This document shows positions 45,802 to 55,862 of a stretch of 57,637 nt of DNA, piece by piece (within the stretch, counting starts at the first letter, position 1; every line of letters starts with the position of its first letter). A program made the translations under genes and the position numbers. Source of the stretch: Aliishimia ponticola. GTDB taxonomy: Bacteria > Pseudomonadota > Alphaproteobacteria > Rhodobacterales > Rhodobacteraceae. The notes below the pieces were generated by a model. It was not told the DNA's origin. It did not search any database and saw only the letters and a list, made by a program, of their open reading frames with translations. The stretch lies in the NCBI RefSeq assembly GCF_004803475.1, contig NZ_SRKY01000007.1:1-57637 (forward strand). Direction: 5' to 3'.

Positions 45802-47051
45802 GAGGGATCTCCCTGCGGCAGGCCTGCACCCTCGGGCGAGACCAGCGGATGACTGTCGATCACGCCCCCGGGCAGCAGGCCCGGAAACCGCGATTGCGAC
45901 CAGCGGATGAGCTGTACGGCCGGAGTGCCCATCAGGAGCCGCGCCGCCGGTTGCGACCAGACCAACTGGTCGATGCTGTCATTGGGGCGATACGGGCTGT
46001 CGACCAATCCGTCGCCGTTGACATCAAAGCCCGCCTGATCGGACCAGTAGTTGCCGCGCGCGCCGTCTGACCATTCCAGCCAGCGGGTTCCGACATATTT
46101 CACCTGTGTCCGGTTGCCGACGAAAGCATTGCCCGTCAACACGTTACCCTGACTTCCGGCAGTGAAGTGCACGCCGATTCCACAGTCGGCAAATCGGTTT
46201 CCGTCAAACAGGTTGTGGTTGGAGTTGTAGACGAACAGGCACTTCTCGCCGCCATTGCGGACTTCGTTCTGCCGCAGCTCGGCCTTGTTGGCGAAATTCA
46301 TGAAAAAGCCGTGGTTGGCGTCGCCTTCGGATAGATTGCGTTCCACGATCAGCCGGGTCGAATACATGAAGGCAAAGCCCATGTCGTTGCCGTGGCTGAT
46401 ATTGTCCGTCACCTCGATCCGATTGGCATACATCGAATGAAAGGCAAATCGCAGGTCGCTGAAGCGGTTGCCCCGATACACAGCCTCGTTCGAGGTTGTG
46501 ATGAACACACCATCGCGGCCCTTGGAAATCTGGTTATGCTCGACCAGCAGGCGCGGCGCGTTCCAGACGTAAATGCCCGGACCCCGTTCAGGCACCCGAA
46601 GGTCGTTGCGGCCTTCGATCCGGTTGCCCCGGATCGTGACACCCGTTGCACCATGCACGTCGATGCCGATCAGGTTGCCGATCAGGGTCACGCCCTCGAC
46701 CCGCGCGCCCTGCGCCCCCTTCAGCAGGCGAATGCCGCTGTCGAACTCGCTGAGCCGCGCGCCCGCGCCGGTGATCGTGACGCCGGAAATCGTCACGTTC
46801 GGGGCCGTCACCGTGATGACCGATCCCTCGCCCGGACCAGCGATCCGGGCGAGAGGCCCCGTGAGTGTGAGTGGCTTGTCGATCTGCACCGGCCCGGCAT
46901 AGGTGCCTTCCCCAAGCACCAGGTCATCGCCGGGCCGGGCGGTCGCGATGGCCCGTGCCAGCGCCCCCTGCCCTGGCCGCACCTCGACCCTTTCCGCCAG
47001 ACAGGCGAGCGGGGTGAGGATCAACACAAGGACCGGGATCAGGAAACGCAT
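45798..47051 (-). CDS. nosD: NosD, periplasmic beta-helix copper-handling protein
   Basis: Protein of 417 residues with a signal peptide (MRFLIPVLVLILTPLACLA) and right-handed beta-helix (CASH) repeats (for example ITGAGARLSEFDSGIRLLK and YNSNHNLFDGNRFADCG). It is the periplasmic part of NosDFY. ATG 47051 has GAGGAGG upstream. It lies 14 bases after nosZ. Confidence 0.94.
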   Translation of the reverse strand: MRFLIPVLVLILTPLACLAERVEVRPGQGALARAIATARPGDDLVLGEGTYAGPVQIDKPLTLTGPLARIAGPGEGSVITVTAPNVTISGVTITGAGARLSEFDSGIRLLKGAQGARVEGVTLIGNLIGIDVHGATGVTIRGNRIEGRNDLRVPERGPGIYVWNAPRLLVEHNQISKGRDGVFITTSNEAVYRGNRFSDLRFAFHSMYANRIEVTDNISHGNDMGFAFMYSTRLIVERNLSEGDANHGFFMNFANKAELRQNEVRNGGEKCLFVYNSNHNLFDGNRFADCGIGVHFTAGSQGNVLTGNAFVGNRTQVKYVGTRWLEWSDGARGNYWSDQAGFDVNGDGLVDSPYRPNDSIDQLVWSQPAARLLMGTPAVQLIRWSQSRFPGLLPGGVIDSHPLVSPEGAGLPQGDPS

Positions 47052-47065
47052 GCGCGGCCCTCCTC

Positions 47066-48964
47066 TTACGCGACCGGCTTGACCAGCATCCGGCCGCGCA
47101 TCTCCATGTGGAGCGCGTGGCAGAACCATTGGCAGTAGAACCAATGCACACCGGGCCGATCGGCGGTGAAGGTGACAGACGCCGTTGCCTGCGGCCCGAC
47201 CTCGAAGGCTATGCCATGATTGCCCAGCGTGAAGCCGTGGGTCAGGTCGTCGACCTCGTCCATGTTCGAGACATAGATCGTCACCTCGTCGCCCTGGTTG
47301 ACCTCGAACTTGTCAAGGCTGAAGGCCGGCGCGACCGAGTGCATGTAGACCCGGACCTTGTTGCCGTCGCGGATCACGTCGGCGCCCCAGTCCAGATCGA
47401 CACCGTCCTTTCCGGCCTGAACCCGTGCCTCTTCCCACAGCGGATCGGCCCGGTCATAGACCGACGCCGGGTTGACCTTATCGGCGCGCACCAGAATGCA
47501 GTCATGCGGCTCGGCAAAGGTCGGGCCGTCGTGCACCAGCTCCATCCCACCGCCGGAAATGTCGATCAGCTGATCGTTCTCGGGTTTCAGCGGGCCGACA
47601 TTCAGGAAGCGGTCCTTCGAGAACTTGTTGAGCGAGATCAGGAATTGCCCATCCGCCTCCAGCGTCTCGCCCATGGTGGTGTGGTTGTGGCCGGGCTGGT
47701 AATGTACGTCGATCTTTTTCAGGATCGGGTCGACATCGGCGCCGTCATAGGCGCGCACCGCGTCTTCGATGTTCCACATCACCATCTGGCTGTCGAGGAA
47801 CAGCGTCGTATACGCGTTGCCCTTGCCGTCGAAGGCGGTGTGAAGCGGGCCAAGACCCAGTTGCGGCTCGGCCACCACGGCAGAGCGCGGCTCTGCCCCG
47901 TCAAATACCGCCTGAAGCCTGGTCACGTCGATCACGGTGACGGTGGGCGACAGCTTGCCGTTGATGCACAGGTGCACCTTGTCGGGGGCCATGTTGCAGC
48001 CATGCGGGCTGTTGGAAACGGGAATATACGCGGTGTATTTCGACCCGTGTCGACCATCCAACACCTTGACGCCGTTATATTCCTTGCAATCCCCGGCCTG
48101 GACACCCGCCTCGATGGCGGCGATGTTGAAGGCGACGACCCAGTCCTGTTCGTTCTCGGTCATCTCGGCCAGCGTCACGCCCTCTTCGGAGTTGTACGAG
48201 GTCGAGAACGCCCATTTGCCCTCGTAATCCGCGTCGCAGTTGTCGAGGTTGCCGTCGACGATCACCTGCCAGGCGATCTCCATCGTGTCGCCGTCGATGG
48301 CGGTGAAGATCGAATGGTATTGCGTCGGATCGTCGAGGATCGCCCCGTCATTCGGCAGCGGGATGCGGTGTTCGCCATTGGCAAAGACATAGCCCGTGCG
48401 CGGGTATTTCTGCGGACGCAGACCGTGGATGTCCGAGGTGTTCGGAATCTCGATGATCTTGTCGGTCTTCATGATGTCGCAACGGATGCGCGCGACGCGG
48501 GTGTTCGCCTTGTCGTTGGCGAACAGGTAGCGCCCGTCATAGGTGCCCTCGGTAAAGGACATGTGCGGGTGGTGCAGGTCGCCGTTGTCATAGGTGACGC
48601 GGCCCCGCTTGGCGAGGAAGTCCTTGGTTTCCGGCAGCAGGCCGTCGGTCAGGATCTTGAGGCTTTCGTTGGTCGAGCCCCAGCCGGTTGCCGAACAGCG
48701 GTTGAAAACCGGGATGCGCATCAGCTCGCGCATGGACGGAACACCGATGATGCGCACCTCGCCCGACTGACCCGAGGACCAGAAGCCGTAATAGCTGTCC
48801 AACTGGCCGGGGGCGATTTCGAGCGCGCCGGTCGCCGCATGCGCGCTGCGCGCCGAGGCCAGCAGGCCAAGCCCGCCCGTGCCCGCAACGGTGGCCAGCG
48901 CCGCTGCGCCTGCCGTGCCCTTGAACAAGCCGCGGCGGGAAACGCCTTTGGTTTCGTCTGCCAT
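47066..48964 (-). CDS. nosZ: NosZ, nitrous oxide reductase
   Basis: Protein of 632 residues that reduces N2O to N2 in the periplasm. It has a Tat signal ([13 protein letters not shown]), placing it in the Tat-exported clade I, then a seven-bladed propeller with CuZ histidines ([27 protein letters not shown]) and a C-terminal CuA domain with [15 protein letters not shown] 48964 has GGAGAG upstream. It lies 13 bases after nosR. Confidence 0.97.
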   Translation of the reverse strand: MADETKGVSRRGLFKGTAGAAALATVAGTGGLGLLASARSAHAATGALEIAPGQLDSYYGFWSSGQSGEVRIIGVPSMRELMRIPVFNRCSATGWGSTNESLKILTDGLLPETKDFLAKRGRVTYDNGDLHHPHMSFTEGTYDGRYLFANDKANTRVARIRCDIMKTDKIIEIPNTSDIHGLRPQKYPRTGYVFANGEHRIPLPNDGAILDDPTQYHSIFTAIDGDTMEIAWQVIVDGNLDNCDADYEGKWAFSTSYNSEEGVTLAEMTENEQDWVVAFNIAAIEAGVQAGDCKEYNGVKVLDGRHGSKYTAYIPVSNSPHGCNMAPDKVHLCINGKLSPTVTVIDVTRLQAVFDGAEPRSAVVAEPQLGLGPLHTAFDGKGNAYTTLFLDSQMVMWNIEDAVRAYDGADVDPILKKIDVHYQPGHNHTTMGETLEADGQFLISLNKFSKDRFLNVGPLKPENDQLIDISGGGMELVHDGPTFAEPHDCILVRADKVNPASVYDRADPLWEEARVQAGKDGVDLDWGADVIRDGNKVRVYMHSVAPAFSLDKFEVNQGDEVTIYVSNMDEVDDLTHGFTLGNHGIAFEVGPQATASVTFTADRPGVHWFYCQWFCHALHMEMRGRMLVKPVA

Positions 48965-48977
48965 GGTCTTCTCTCCT

Positions 48978-51170
48978 TCATTTCGTGTGTGAAAGCTGGT
49001 TGGGATGGCCGAGGTTCGGCCGTTCGGCATGGGCGGCCAGGGCCGCTGTCGATGCCGCATCCTTGGCGCGTCGCTTGTCCGTCTTGATGACGACCGGGCA
49101 GCGCGCGTGGTCCTGGTAAAGCACCTGGCAATTCAGGCACGAGATGCACTCGTTCGGGTTGATCTCGCCGGTCGGGTGGATCGCATCGACCGGGCAATCG
49201 GTGGCGCAAAGCTGGCAGGGGTTGCCGCACTCCTTGTAGCGCTTGAGCCAGCGGAACATGTGCATCCGCGCCGGGATCGCCAGCCCGCCGCCCAAGGGGC
49301 AGACATAGCGGCAGTAGAAGCGTTCGATGAACAGACCCGGCAGCAGAAAGGCCACCGCGATCAGCACATAGGGCAGCGGGCGCGCGAATTTCAGGATGAT
49401 CGCCGTCTTGAAGGGCTCGACCTCGGCAAAGCGTTCCGCCAGTTCCAGCGAATAGAGCGACATCCCGAAGAGCCCGAGGAAGATGATGTATTTCACCGCC
49501 CAGAGCCGCTCGTGCAGCCCCCACGGCAGTGTCACCTGCGGCACCCGGAATCGCCGTGCGACCTTGTTCGACAGTTCCTGCAAGGCACCGAACGGGCAAA
49601 GCCAGCCGCAATAGGCCCCACGCGCCCAGAACAGCAGTGCGGCGGCGACGGAAAACCACAGGATGAAGATCAGCGGATCCATCAGGAAGGTGTTCCAGTC
49701 GAAATCGCTGAACAGCGCGTTCACCACTGCGAGGATGTTGACGACCGACAGCTGCGCGTTGGCGATCCAGCCGACGAAGACCAGCGTGAACACCAGGTAG
49801 GCATTGCGCAGGATGGCAAAATGGCGTGCATTCCGCGTGGCAAAACCTTGAAAGAAGAAGATCCCCGACAGCAGCGCGAGCGCGGTGGCCAGCACGATGA
49901 CCTGAAGGCGCTTGGTCTGCCAGATGCGTTGCCACAGGGCATCGCGGGCATCGGCGTCGGTCACGTCGGGTTGCGTCTCGGCGGCCGGCGCCGGGGCAAT
50001 CGTCCGGGTATACGCTTCGGGCAGTTCGTATCCGAGATCGTAGGTCAGAAAGACCTTCTCGATCGGGCCAACCGCCCGGCTGACGAGGAACTGCAACCGG
50101 AACGGCGCGGCAGGATCGAACCCTGCGTCGGCCGGAACGACAAAGAGGTCCATCTCGGTCAGATCGGGCGCACCATTGGCGGTGACCTGTACGATCCGGC
50201 TTTGGTTGCGGTCGTGGAACCGCACTGACATGTCGCCCTGGATCAGCTGAAAGCGGTCGAAAATCCCGCCGCGCACATAGCCCGATCCCTTGAAGGACCA
50301 GCGCCCGGCCCCAAACACGGCGATGGCTTCGTCGCCCGGTTCCAGCCGCGCCGAAAGGTTCTGCCACCCGGCATCGCCCAGCAGAGACCGCCCGATCGCG
50401 GGCTGACTGACCACCGCCGTCCAGATATCGACATAGGGATCTGTTTCTGGCCCCGGCTCGGCATTCTTCGCAGTCCGGGGGTCGCCAAGCGCCGCGAAAT
50501 CCGAATTGATCGTGGCCACGTCCAGCGTCAGTCGACGCAAGGCGCCATTGCCCGCCAACGTTTGCCAATCCGCGACCTGACCGGCGTCGCGATCAATCTC
50601 GCGCATAGGCCCGCGCGCCTCGAGTGCGGCAAAACCATCCAGACCAAGGGCCCGCGCCGCCTTGACCCCGGCGCGCAGGATCGAGTCGTCGATCACCATG
50701 ATGGTGACCGTGGCACCCGAAACGATCTCCAGCTCTTCAGGGTCACGCGGACCGGAAACGCCGCGCAGGTTGAACCCGGTATAGTGTTGGATCACGGCGC
50801 GTATCTCAGCCTCGGGGATGCCGACCAGAACGATCGGCTCCGAGTGTTTCAGCAATTGCGCCCCGGTCAGGACAGCATCCGCGGAAATTCCGACGGCGAC
50901 ATGGATCGGTTTGCCGGAATACCCCGTGGTCGGGACGAAGTCGGACGTCAGAAAAATCCAGCCGACCGTGTCATCGCCCTTCAGCGCGGGCACAAGACCG
51001 TCATCACGCAGTGGCCCGAGGCTGGATGCACCGGGCACAAGGGTGCCGATCTCCAGATTGCCCAGAAACTTGCCGATCAGCGGATCGGCTACCGCCGAAA
51101 ACGCACCGCCCCACAGCAAAGCCAGCGCAAACAGCATCCGGATCATCAAGTGTCGCATCGGGTCTCGCAT
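48978..51170 (-). CDS. nosR: NosR, flavin and iron-sulfur membrane protein for N2O reduction
   Basis: Protein of 730 residues: signal peptide, periplasmic FMN-binding domain with a flavinylation motif ([11 protein letters not shown]), several membrane helices, cytoplasmic CP motifs ([19 protein letters not shown]) and two C-terminal 4Fe-4S groups ([21 protein letters not shown]). It supports electron flow to and maturation of NosZ. The start could also be ATG 51158. It is the first gene of nosRZDFYLX, with an NnrR-type site 66 bp upstream. Confidence 0.95.
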   Translation of the reverse strand: MRDPMRHLMIRMLFALALLWGGAFSAVADPLIGKFLGNLEIGTLVPGASSLGPLRDDGLVPALKGDDTVGWIFLTSDFVPTTGYSGKPIHVAVGISADAVLTGAQLLKHSEPIVLVGIPEAEIRAVIQHYTGFNLRGVSGPRDPEELEIVSGATVTIMVIDDSILRAGVKAARALGLDGFAALEARGPMREIDRDAGQVADWQTLAGNGALRRLTLDVATINSDFAALGDPRTAKNAEPGPETDPYVDIWTAVVSQPAIGRSLLGDAGWQNLSARLEPGDEAIAVFGAGRWSFKGSGYVRGGIFDRFQLIQGDMSVRFHDRNQSRIVQVTANGAPDLTEMDLFVVPADAGFDPAAPFRLQFLVSRAVGPIEKVFLTYDLGYELPEAYTRTIAPAPAAETQPDVTDADARDALWQRIWQTKRLQVIVLATALALLSGIFFFQGFATRNARHFAILRNAYLVFTLVFVGWIANAQLSVVNILAVVNALFSDFDWNTFLMDPLIFILWFSVAAALLFWARGAYCGWLCPFGALQELSNKVARRFRVPQVTLPWGLHERLWAVKYIIFLGLFGMSLYSLELAERFAEVEPFKTAIILKFARPLPYVLIAVAFLLPGLFIERFYCRYVCPLGGGLAIPARMHMFRWLKRYKECGNPCQLCATDCPVDAIHPTGEINPNECISCLNCQVLYQDHARCPVVIKTDKRRAKDAASTAALAAHAERPNLGHPNQLSHTK

Positions 51171-51229
51171 CGCCTCGCATCAGGGTCGTCCTGTCAGGCA
51201 AGACGTAGCGACGATCGGCTGACCGAAGT

Positions 51230-51243
51230 TTGCGTTTCCGCAA
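51230..51243 (-). promoter_or_regulatory. NnrR-type site upstream of nosR
   Basis: TTGCGTTTCCGCAA, a dyad TTGCG-N4-CGCAA with perfectly symmetric half-sites, centred 66 bp upstream of the nosR ATG. It is the best of the four sites of this class. Confidence 0.78.
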
Positions 51244-51279
51244 TGTCGTGGACGATTGCGCAGGCCGGAAATGCGAAAC

Positions 51280-51296
51280 GGGGCCTGATCGGCCCC
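51280..51296. terminator. Short GC hairpin after tatA
   Basis: Stem GGGGCC / GGCCCC with a 5-base loop between the tatA stop and the nosR promoter. Likely terminates tatA transcription before the nos promoter. No strong T-run. Confidence 0.5.
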
Positions 51297-51327
51297 GCTC
51301 ACTCATTTGCTTTTTCGTGTCGGCCAG

Positions 51328-51498
51328 TCAGGCGTCTGAGGTTTCATCCCCATGCTTGCCTTCGCGGATACCGCTCCGGAAGGCCGTCAGACCTTGCCCG
51401 ACCTCACCCATGATCGACGAGATCTTCCCCCGTCCGAAGAGCACCACAACAACCAGAAGGATAAGGGCCAGCCCCGGCAAACCGATAGTATTCAACAT
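51328..51498 (-). CDS. tatA: TatA/E family twin-arginine translocase subunit
   Basis: Protein of 56 residues with one N-terminal membrane helix (LPGLALILLVVVVLFGRGKI) followed by an amphipathic helix and a charged tail, the TatA/TatE pattern. It would add to export of folded NapA, NosZ and NirK, which all have Tat signals here. ATG 51498 has AAGGA 7 bases upstream. It is upstream of nosR on the same strand but with its own promoter region. Confidence 0.85.
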   Translation of the reverse strand: MLNTIGLPGLALILLVVVVLFGRGKISSIMGEVGQGLTAFRSGIREGKHGDETSDA

Positions 51499-51603
51499 GA
51501 TGATATCCTTTTGAGCAGCTCGATCGCGCAAGGCACCGAACATTGAACCATGCCCCGTAGACGGAGCCAGTCCGATCATTGCAAAAGGAGTCCCGTGCGG
51601 TCG

Positions 51604-51617
51604 TTGCGATGCAACAA
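51604..51617 (-). promoter_or_regulatory. Possible NnrR-type site upstream of tatA
   Basis: Minus strand TTGTTGCATCGCAA, TTG-N8-CAA with only one good half-site, about 112 bp upstream of the tatA ATG. Weaker than the other four. Confidence 0.35.
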
Positions 51618-51878
51618 CATTTTGGGCGTTGCTCAACCCAGTCTAATCGCGGACGGCGCACAATGGTCGAATATGTTACCTCTGCACGCGAGAAAATAGA
51701 TATGGTGCGAGCGGCATTGCTGTTCCCACCGATGCCGAGTATTGGGCGCGCATGCAGTATTGTCGATGGAGGTCGCAAGCTGGCCGACGTTGAGCAAACA
51801 CTCCCTTGATGCCGAGAAGCCCGAAATTCTGCGGTTAGATGACTACATGTACTTGTTTTTTTTGGAAAATTCTCCCTA

Positions 51879-51892
51879 TTGCCACTTGGCAA
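51879..51892. promoter_or_regulatory. Candidate parS site, copy 1
   Basis: Perfect palindrome TTGCCA-CT-TGGCAA, 4 bp beyond the parB stop. The same 6+2+6 palindrome recurs at 55762-55775 near rep. Two copies of one palindrome flanking the par/rep module suggest centromere (parS) sites for ParB. Confidence 0.55.
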
Positions 51893-51896
51893 CCAG

Positions 51897-52871
51897 CTAA
51901 GTCGATCTCGCGACAATGAACTCTTCAACGGCCTGTCTCAACGCATCGTCGGAAAGGTCGCGGGCAAATTCCAGGGTCACACGCTTTCCTTTGCGCCTGA
52001 CCTGAACCCCCTGCCCTGCTTTGCCTACAACTTCATCCGCGGCACGGCGTGCCTTTGGCGGGGTCGCCGCACTCTTCAGACGAGACATGACCTTCGCTGC
52101 AGGAATCGATTGGCCCTCTTTGCGTTCAGCAGAAATACGTTGGGCTTCAGCAAGGATTGCCTCAGCCCCAGCCGAGGCTTTCATAAGTGGTTTCAACTGA
52201 CGAGCATGCACTTCCCGGATGTCTCTGACGGACGGAAAAGCAGCGATGATTATGGGATCGAGACGTCCCAGATTGAGGTAACGCGACAACCATTCCTCGC
52301 GAACCTGCAGCCGCTCGGCCATGACTTTTTGCAGACCGCCATAGTAGTGGTTGAGGGCGGCGGCATAGTCGCGTGCCCGCTCGTAATCCGAAATGTCCTC
52401 TCGGTCGCGGTTCTCGATGTCCGCGAGGCGGAATGCCTCTTCGTCAGTTAGCTCCCGTTCCTCGATCAGGTACAGGAAGCGGGGATAGTTATTTGCCCTA
52501 AGCCAGCTAACCGCGAAATGGCGCCGAGCTCCGCAGATCACCTCGAACTCAGGCCCCTGCCCTTCGTGCGCGGGACGCAAGCGACGTACGATCGCAGGAA
52601 ACTCTTGTTGGCCCTGGCTCAAGAGCCCGTCGATAAGGTCCCGCGTGTTGTCCTCGTTGAGCTCCGCATAGGCACGATTGTGCCGATCCCACATTGTGCA
52701 AGTTGCCGGATCCACCAAACGCAAGGTCTTTTCTTGCCTTTGTCCCGAAGCTTGCTCAGCCAGCGTAGTCGAGCGTTTGAGAAACCGCGCGCCAGCTCTG
52801 TCCTTCTGCGGAGCAGTTTCATCGAAATCCTTCAGGACGTCGTCAAAAATAGCATCGTGTCGCTTGCTCAT
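51897..52871 (-). CDS. parB: ParB-family plasmid partition protein
   Basis: Protein of 324 residues. The N-terminal ParB/Srx-type domain has PAIVRRLRPAHEGQ and VICGARRHFAVSWLRA, followed by helix-turn-helix regions (IENRDREDISDYERARDY; AERLQVREEWLSRYLN). It binds centromere sites and works with ParA. The start overlaps the parA stop by ATGA. Confidence 0.92.
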   Translation of the reverse strand: MSKRHDAIFDDVLKDFDETAPQKDRAGARFLKRSTTLAEQASGQRQEKTLRLVDPATCTMWDRHNRAYAELNEDNTRDLIDGLLSQGQQEFPAIVRRLRPAHEGQGPEFEVICGARRHFAVSWLRANNYPRFLYLIEERELTDEEAFRLADIENRDREDISDYERARDYAAALNHYYGGLQKVMAERLQVREEWLSRYLNLGRLDPIIIAAFPSVRDIREVHARQLKPLMKASAGAEAILAEAQRISAERKEGQSIPAAKVMSRLKSAATPPKARRAADEVVGKAGQGVQVRRKGKRVTLEFARDLSDDALRQAVEEFIVARST

Positions 52872-54073
52872 AGAATGCCCTCCTTCCTGAGTGCCGGATG
52901 ATGGCTGGGCCAGGTCTTGCGGATCAGGGTTTCGATTTCGCGCCCAACCGCATCAAGATAAACACGACATCGTTTGTGTGTGTCCGTGCGCGTTGCTGCC
53001 CCTGTGATCTCGTAAACAGACATCAGGTTTGCCGTAGCGTTATCGATCTCCGCACTGTCTTTCAAAGTTGCTTGCAGCAAGTCGTGGGGAAAAACGGCCT
53101 CCATGACGCGGCGGATCGCAACATGTGCACTTTTTTGGTCGTTCATCTTGGTCGCAAGTATCTTGACGAAGTTGTAACCGCGTTCGCCGCCATGCTCCGC
53201 CAACTCGTTCAGAGTTGCGCCCATCATCTTGAGGAAATGCGCGGTCGAACCGAAGTCGATGTTGTTCGGTGGTGCCGGCACGATCAGCGCATTGGCGGCA
53301 CGCAAAACTGACAGAGAGATCATTCCCAACGCTGGTGGCGGATCCAGCAGGACAACGTCAAACTGGTCAGCGATGGTGGCAATGCCCGTGCGCAGGCGGT
53401 CAAGAACAAAGCTTTGCTCGCGCATCATCCGAGCAGCAAACTCATACTCGGCATCGTAAAGCCCGAGGTTTGCGGGGATCAGCGCAATGCCTGGCCAATA
53501 AGTCGCGCGAAGGGCATAATGCAACGATGATGGCCCACCATGACGAAAGAACGGGTAAAGCGTGTCCTCATCCTCATCGACATCTACATCGGGGTTCAAA
53601 CCGAAGATTGAGGTTGTCGACCCTTGGCTGTCGCAGTCAATAACACAAACACGATAGCCTTTTAGCGCAAGGTATTGTGCCAGGTGTACGACCACTGTCG
53701 ATTTTCCAACGCCACCCTTGAAATTCTGCACGGCGAGGACTGTTGCAGGGTCGTCAGGTGCTCTGTGAGGTAGTGTACCGAAAACCTCGCGCATCCTGTT
53801 GATGTCAGAGAGGCTGTATCCTGTACGGCGTCCGGTCTTGGGATCTTTTTCTGGCTCCGGCAGGCGTCCGTCAGTTTCGGCGTCGCGGATCGCCTTTTCA
53901 GTTCGTCCGACCATTTCCCCTGCTGTGCGGACGTTAAAATTCAGTTCCAACGTTTTTTGTGTGCCGGGAGCAAACACACGTTCACGCAGTCGGTTGATGA
54001 CAGTGTCAGCTCGCCGGGACAGGCTGTCGATCTCAGATAATGTTATAGGGTAAGGTTCGGACATGTCTGCCAT
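52868..54073 (-). CDS. parA: ParA-family plasmid partition ATPase
   Basis: Protein of 401 residues with an N-terminal DNA-binding region (about 45-105) and a ParA ATPase domain with deviant Walker A KGGVGKST (about 118) and VVLLDPPPALG. The N-terminal extension marks the long (type Ia) ParA group that also represses its own operon. ATG 54073 is chosen; GTG 54082 and ATG 54064 are alternatives. It is divergent from rep, with the origin between. Confidence 0.93.
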   Translation of the reverse strand: MADMSEPYPITLSEIDSLSRRADTVINRLRERVFAPGTQKTLELNFNVRTAGEMVGRTEKAIRDAETDGRLPEPEKDPKTGRRTGYSLSDINRMREVFGTLPHRAPDDPATVLAVQNFKGGVGKSTVVVHLAQYLALKGYRVCVIDCDSQGSTTSIFGLNPDVDVDEDEDTLYPFFRHGGPSSLHYALRATYWPGIALIPANLGLYDAEYEFAARMMREQSFVLDRLRTGIATIADQFDVVLLDPPPALGMISLSVLRAANALIVPAPPNNIDFGSTAHFLKMMGATLNELAEHGGERGYNFVKILATKMNDQKSAHVAIRRVMEAVFPHDLLQATLKDSAEIDNATANLMSVYEITGAATRTDTHKRCRVYLDAVGREIETLIRKTWPSHHPALRKEGIL

Positions 54074-54402
54074 CGTGACCACTCGGTATTTTTCTTTGCA
54101 GAATGCCCTCCCAAGGATTTCGTCACAAGTGCGAATTTTGGCAATGATACCCCAAAAAACCGAACTTTTTGTGGTTCATACTGGACGACCGTAAGTGATC
54201 GTGCTGGGTAGCGTTTTTCCGAACCTTTTCTCTGACTTTTAGCCTGCTCTGCCCGTTTTGTTGCTCTTGTTTGGATCAGGAATGACTTTGCTTGCGGAGT
54301 GTCAGGGTGGCTTCTCGACCCGTTTGGGTTTGTTCTGGATTCTTAGATTCTTATGTTCAAACGATATAACGCATTGACCAAAAACTAAAAAAGCGGCTGA
54401 AC

Positions 54403-54611
54403 CTTACATCTTGGGGTGGTTACGCTTACAGATAGGGAGGACTAACCTTACAGATGGGGATGCTTGGCGATACGAGTCGGGTGCCCTTAAACTTACTTTT
54501 TGGGTGAGCTGAAAATAGCGAATCAGCGCTTCAAAAATTTCCTTTATATTAAGGGGTATGCGATTCGCAGAGCCTCCGTGTCTGGCCTGAAAAGCTTACG
54601 TTTTGGGTGGG
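54403..54611 (+). repeat. Iterons of the replication origin
   Basis: Direct repeats of the form CTTACANATNGGGNGG begin at 54403, 54425 and 54447 (exactly 22 bp apart). A degenerate copy follows near 54469, and further copies start at 54492 and 54595. AT-rich stretches lie before (54340-54395) and between (54537-54560). This is the usual layout of an iteron-controlled origin next to its Rep gene. The remainder of the 54074-54702 gap holds no gene. Confidence 0.82.
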
Positions 54612-54702
54612 GTGATAATCATCGAGATCCTTGTCACCTTACGTCTATTGCGTTACAAATGTAAGAAAATCAGGTAGGCGGCGAAAGCCGCGACGAGGCA
54701 GC

Positions 54703-55731
54703 ATGAAACCGAAGTCACCGCCAAAAGCAGCTTACAGGACAGTCGATGCGCGACCAAGCCGCGAGACGATGATCAAGCCAGGCGAACTTGTCGATCTGAT
54801 AGAGGTGACTCCTCTGACTCTGGCCGACAGGCGTATCTACAACCAGTTGCTCGAGAACGCTTGGGAAGCGATCGAAAAACCTGTCCTTCATGTCATTGCC
54901 AAGTCTGACCTGCGGGGGTCACACAACTCCAACGATCGCATAGGCGAGTCGATTGAGCGGTTGATGGCAGCCATCGTTAAGGTTGAAACCGTCTGGGATG
55001 GCAAGCCGGCTGTCGAGCGTGTGCAATTGCTCGGCGGAAACATTGAAGCAGCCCGTGCAGACGGCCTCTTCGAATACGAGATTCCGCCACGTTTGCGGAA
55101 GGTCATTTCGAATTCCACTGTTTTTGCCCGTCTCCAACGGGAGATCATGTTTGCGCTTAGTTCCAAGTATGCGCTTACTCTCTACGAGATGGTGCAGAAA
55201 CGCGGCAATTTGCGTTGGCGGTCGTCAGAAAAATTCACGCTCGAAGCCATGCGCGGAGTTCTCGGGGTGCCGAAAGGCAAGCTGACGTCGTGGTCAAATC
55301 TGCGCTTACGCGCGATCGATCCGGCGGTTAGTGAAGTCAGTGCTTTGTCAGACTACATGGTTGAAGTTCATCCGATCAAAACTGGACGCAGCGTAACGCA
55401 TGTGGAATTGCGATGGTGGCGGAAGGATGGCGAAGCAACAGGGCAGGTGGAGCGCGCGCTACAATACGCTTCAACCGGCAGACGAGCTCGTGCTGAAGGT
55501 TTGGTCGAGACGCCGGTCAACGCGAAGCCACGTCCTGCTTGGCTCGACCGGACTGGCGAACCGCTGAAACAGGAGACCTATGAAACAGCACGCCTGAGAC
55601 ATCCAGGGTTCGACATCTATTTCGTAGAGGGCGAGTGGCGCACTTGGATGCAAGGGAAGGATGCGCCGCGAGACCCGGATCGGGCGTTCCTCGCATTCTT
55701 CAAGACGTACGCTGAAGCAAACCCGATTTAA
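54703..55731 (+). CDS. Plasmid replication initiator (Rep_3-like)
   Basis: Protein of 342 residues with paired winged-helix-like regions typical of iteron-binding initiators (LTLADRRIYNQLLENAWEAI; LSSKYALTLYEMVQKRGNLR). It would bind the CTTAC iterons just upstream and open the origin. ATG 54703 has GAGG 5 bases upstream; the frame extends to a TTG at 54631, inside the repeat region. It is divergent from parAB. Confidence 0.85.
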   Translation: MKPKSPPKAAYRTVDARPSRETMIKPGELVDLIEVTPLTLADRRIYNQLLENAWEAIEKPVLHVIAKSDLRGSHNSNDRIGESIERLMAAIVKVETVWDGKPAVERVQLLGGNIEAARADGLFEYEIPPRLRKVISNSTVFARLQREIMFALSSKYALTLYEMVQKRGNLRWRSSEKFTLEAMRGVLGVPKGKLTSWSNLRLRAIDPAVSEVSALSDYMVEVHPIKTGRSVTHVELRWWRKDGEATGQVERALQYASTGRRARAEGLVETPVNAKPRPAWLDRTGEPLKQETYETARLRHPGFDIYFVEGEWRTWMQGKDAPRDPDRAFLAFFKTYAEANPI

Positions 55732-55755
55732 CGCCATGAAAATAAGAGGAAGTTT

Positions 55756-55781
55756 AGGAAATTGCCAGTTGGCAATTTCCT
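55756..55781. promoter_or_regulatory. Candidate parS site, copy 2 (or rep terminator)
   Basis: Perfect inverted repeat with 12-bp arms and a 2-base centre; its core is TTGCCA-GT-TGGCAA, the same palindrome as at 51879-51892. It lies 25 bp after the rep stop. A 2-base loop is too tight for a normal terminator hairpin, which favours a protein-binding site. Confidence 0.55.
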
Positions 55782-55862
55782 TTGACCTGCGAGCCAACTA
55801 CGCGCAGCTGACCAGGAATCCTCGCTGAAGTGCTTTGGGAAGCTGGGACGCAGAGCGGGAGT

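Larger units (their letters stand above)
51499..51896. other. Intergenic region between tatA and parB
   Basis: About 400 bp without a supported gene. It holds a weak TTG-N8-CAA site (51604-51617, TTGCGATGCAACAA) upstream of tatA, a poly-T stretch and the TTGCCA-N2-TGGCAA palindrome next to the parB stop. A 76-codon plus-strand frame at 51579 has no supporting signal. Confidence 0.5.

Noticed and set aside
47108-49087. 659-codon plus-strand frame
   Set aside because: It is the antisense shadow of nosZ in a high-GC sequence; the minus strand has an unmistakable NosZ.
48721-50568. 615-codon minus-strand frame
   Set aside because: Out-of-frame shadow across nosR and the start of nosZ; composition is Arg-rich and has no domain.
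51579-51809. 76-codon plus-strand frame between tatA and parB
   Set aside because: No ribosome binding site, no recognisable domain, and it overlaps the putative tatA upstream region.
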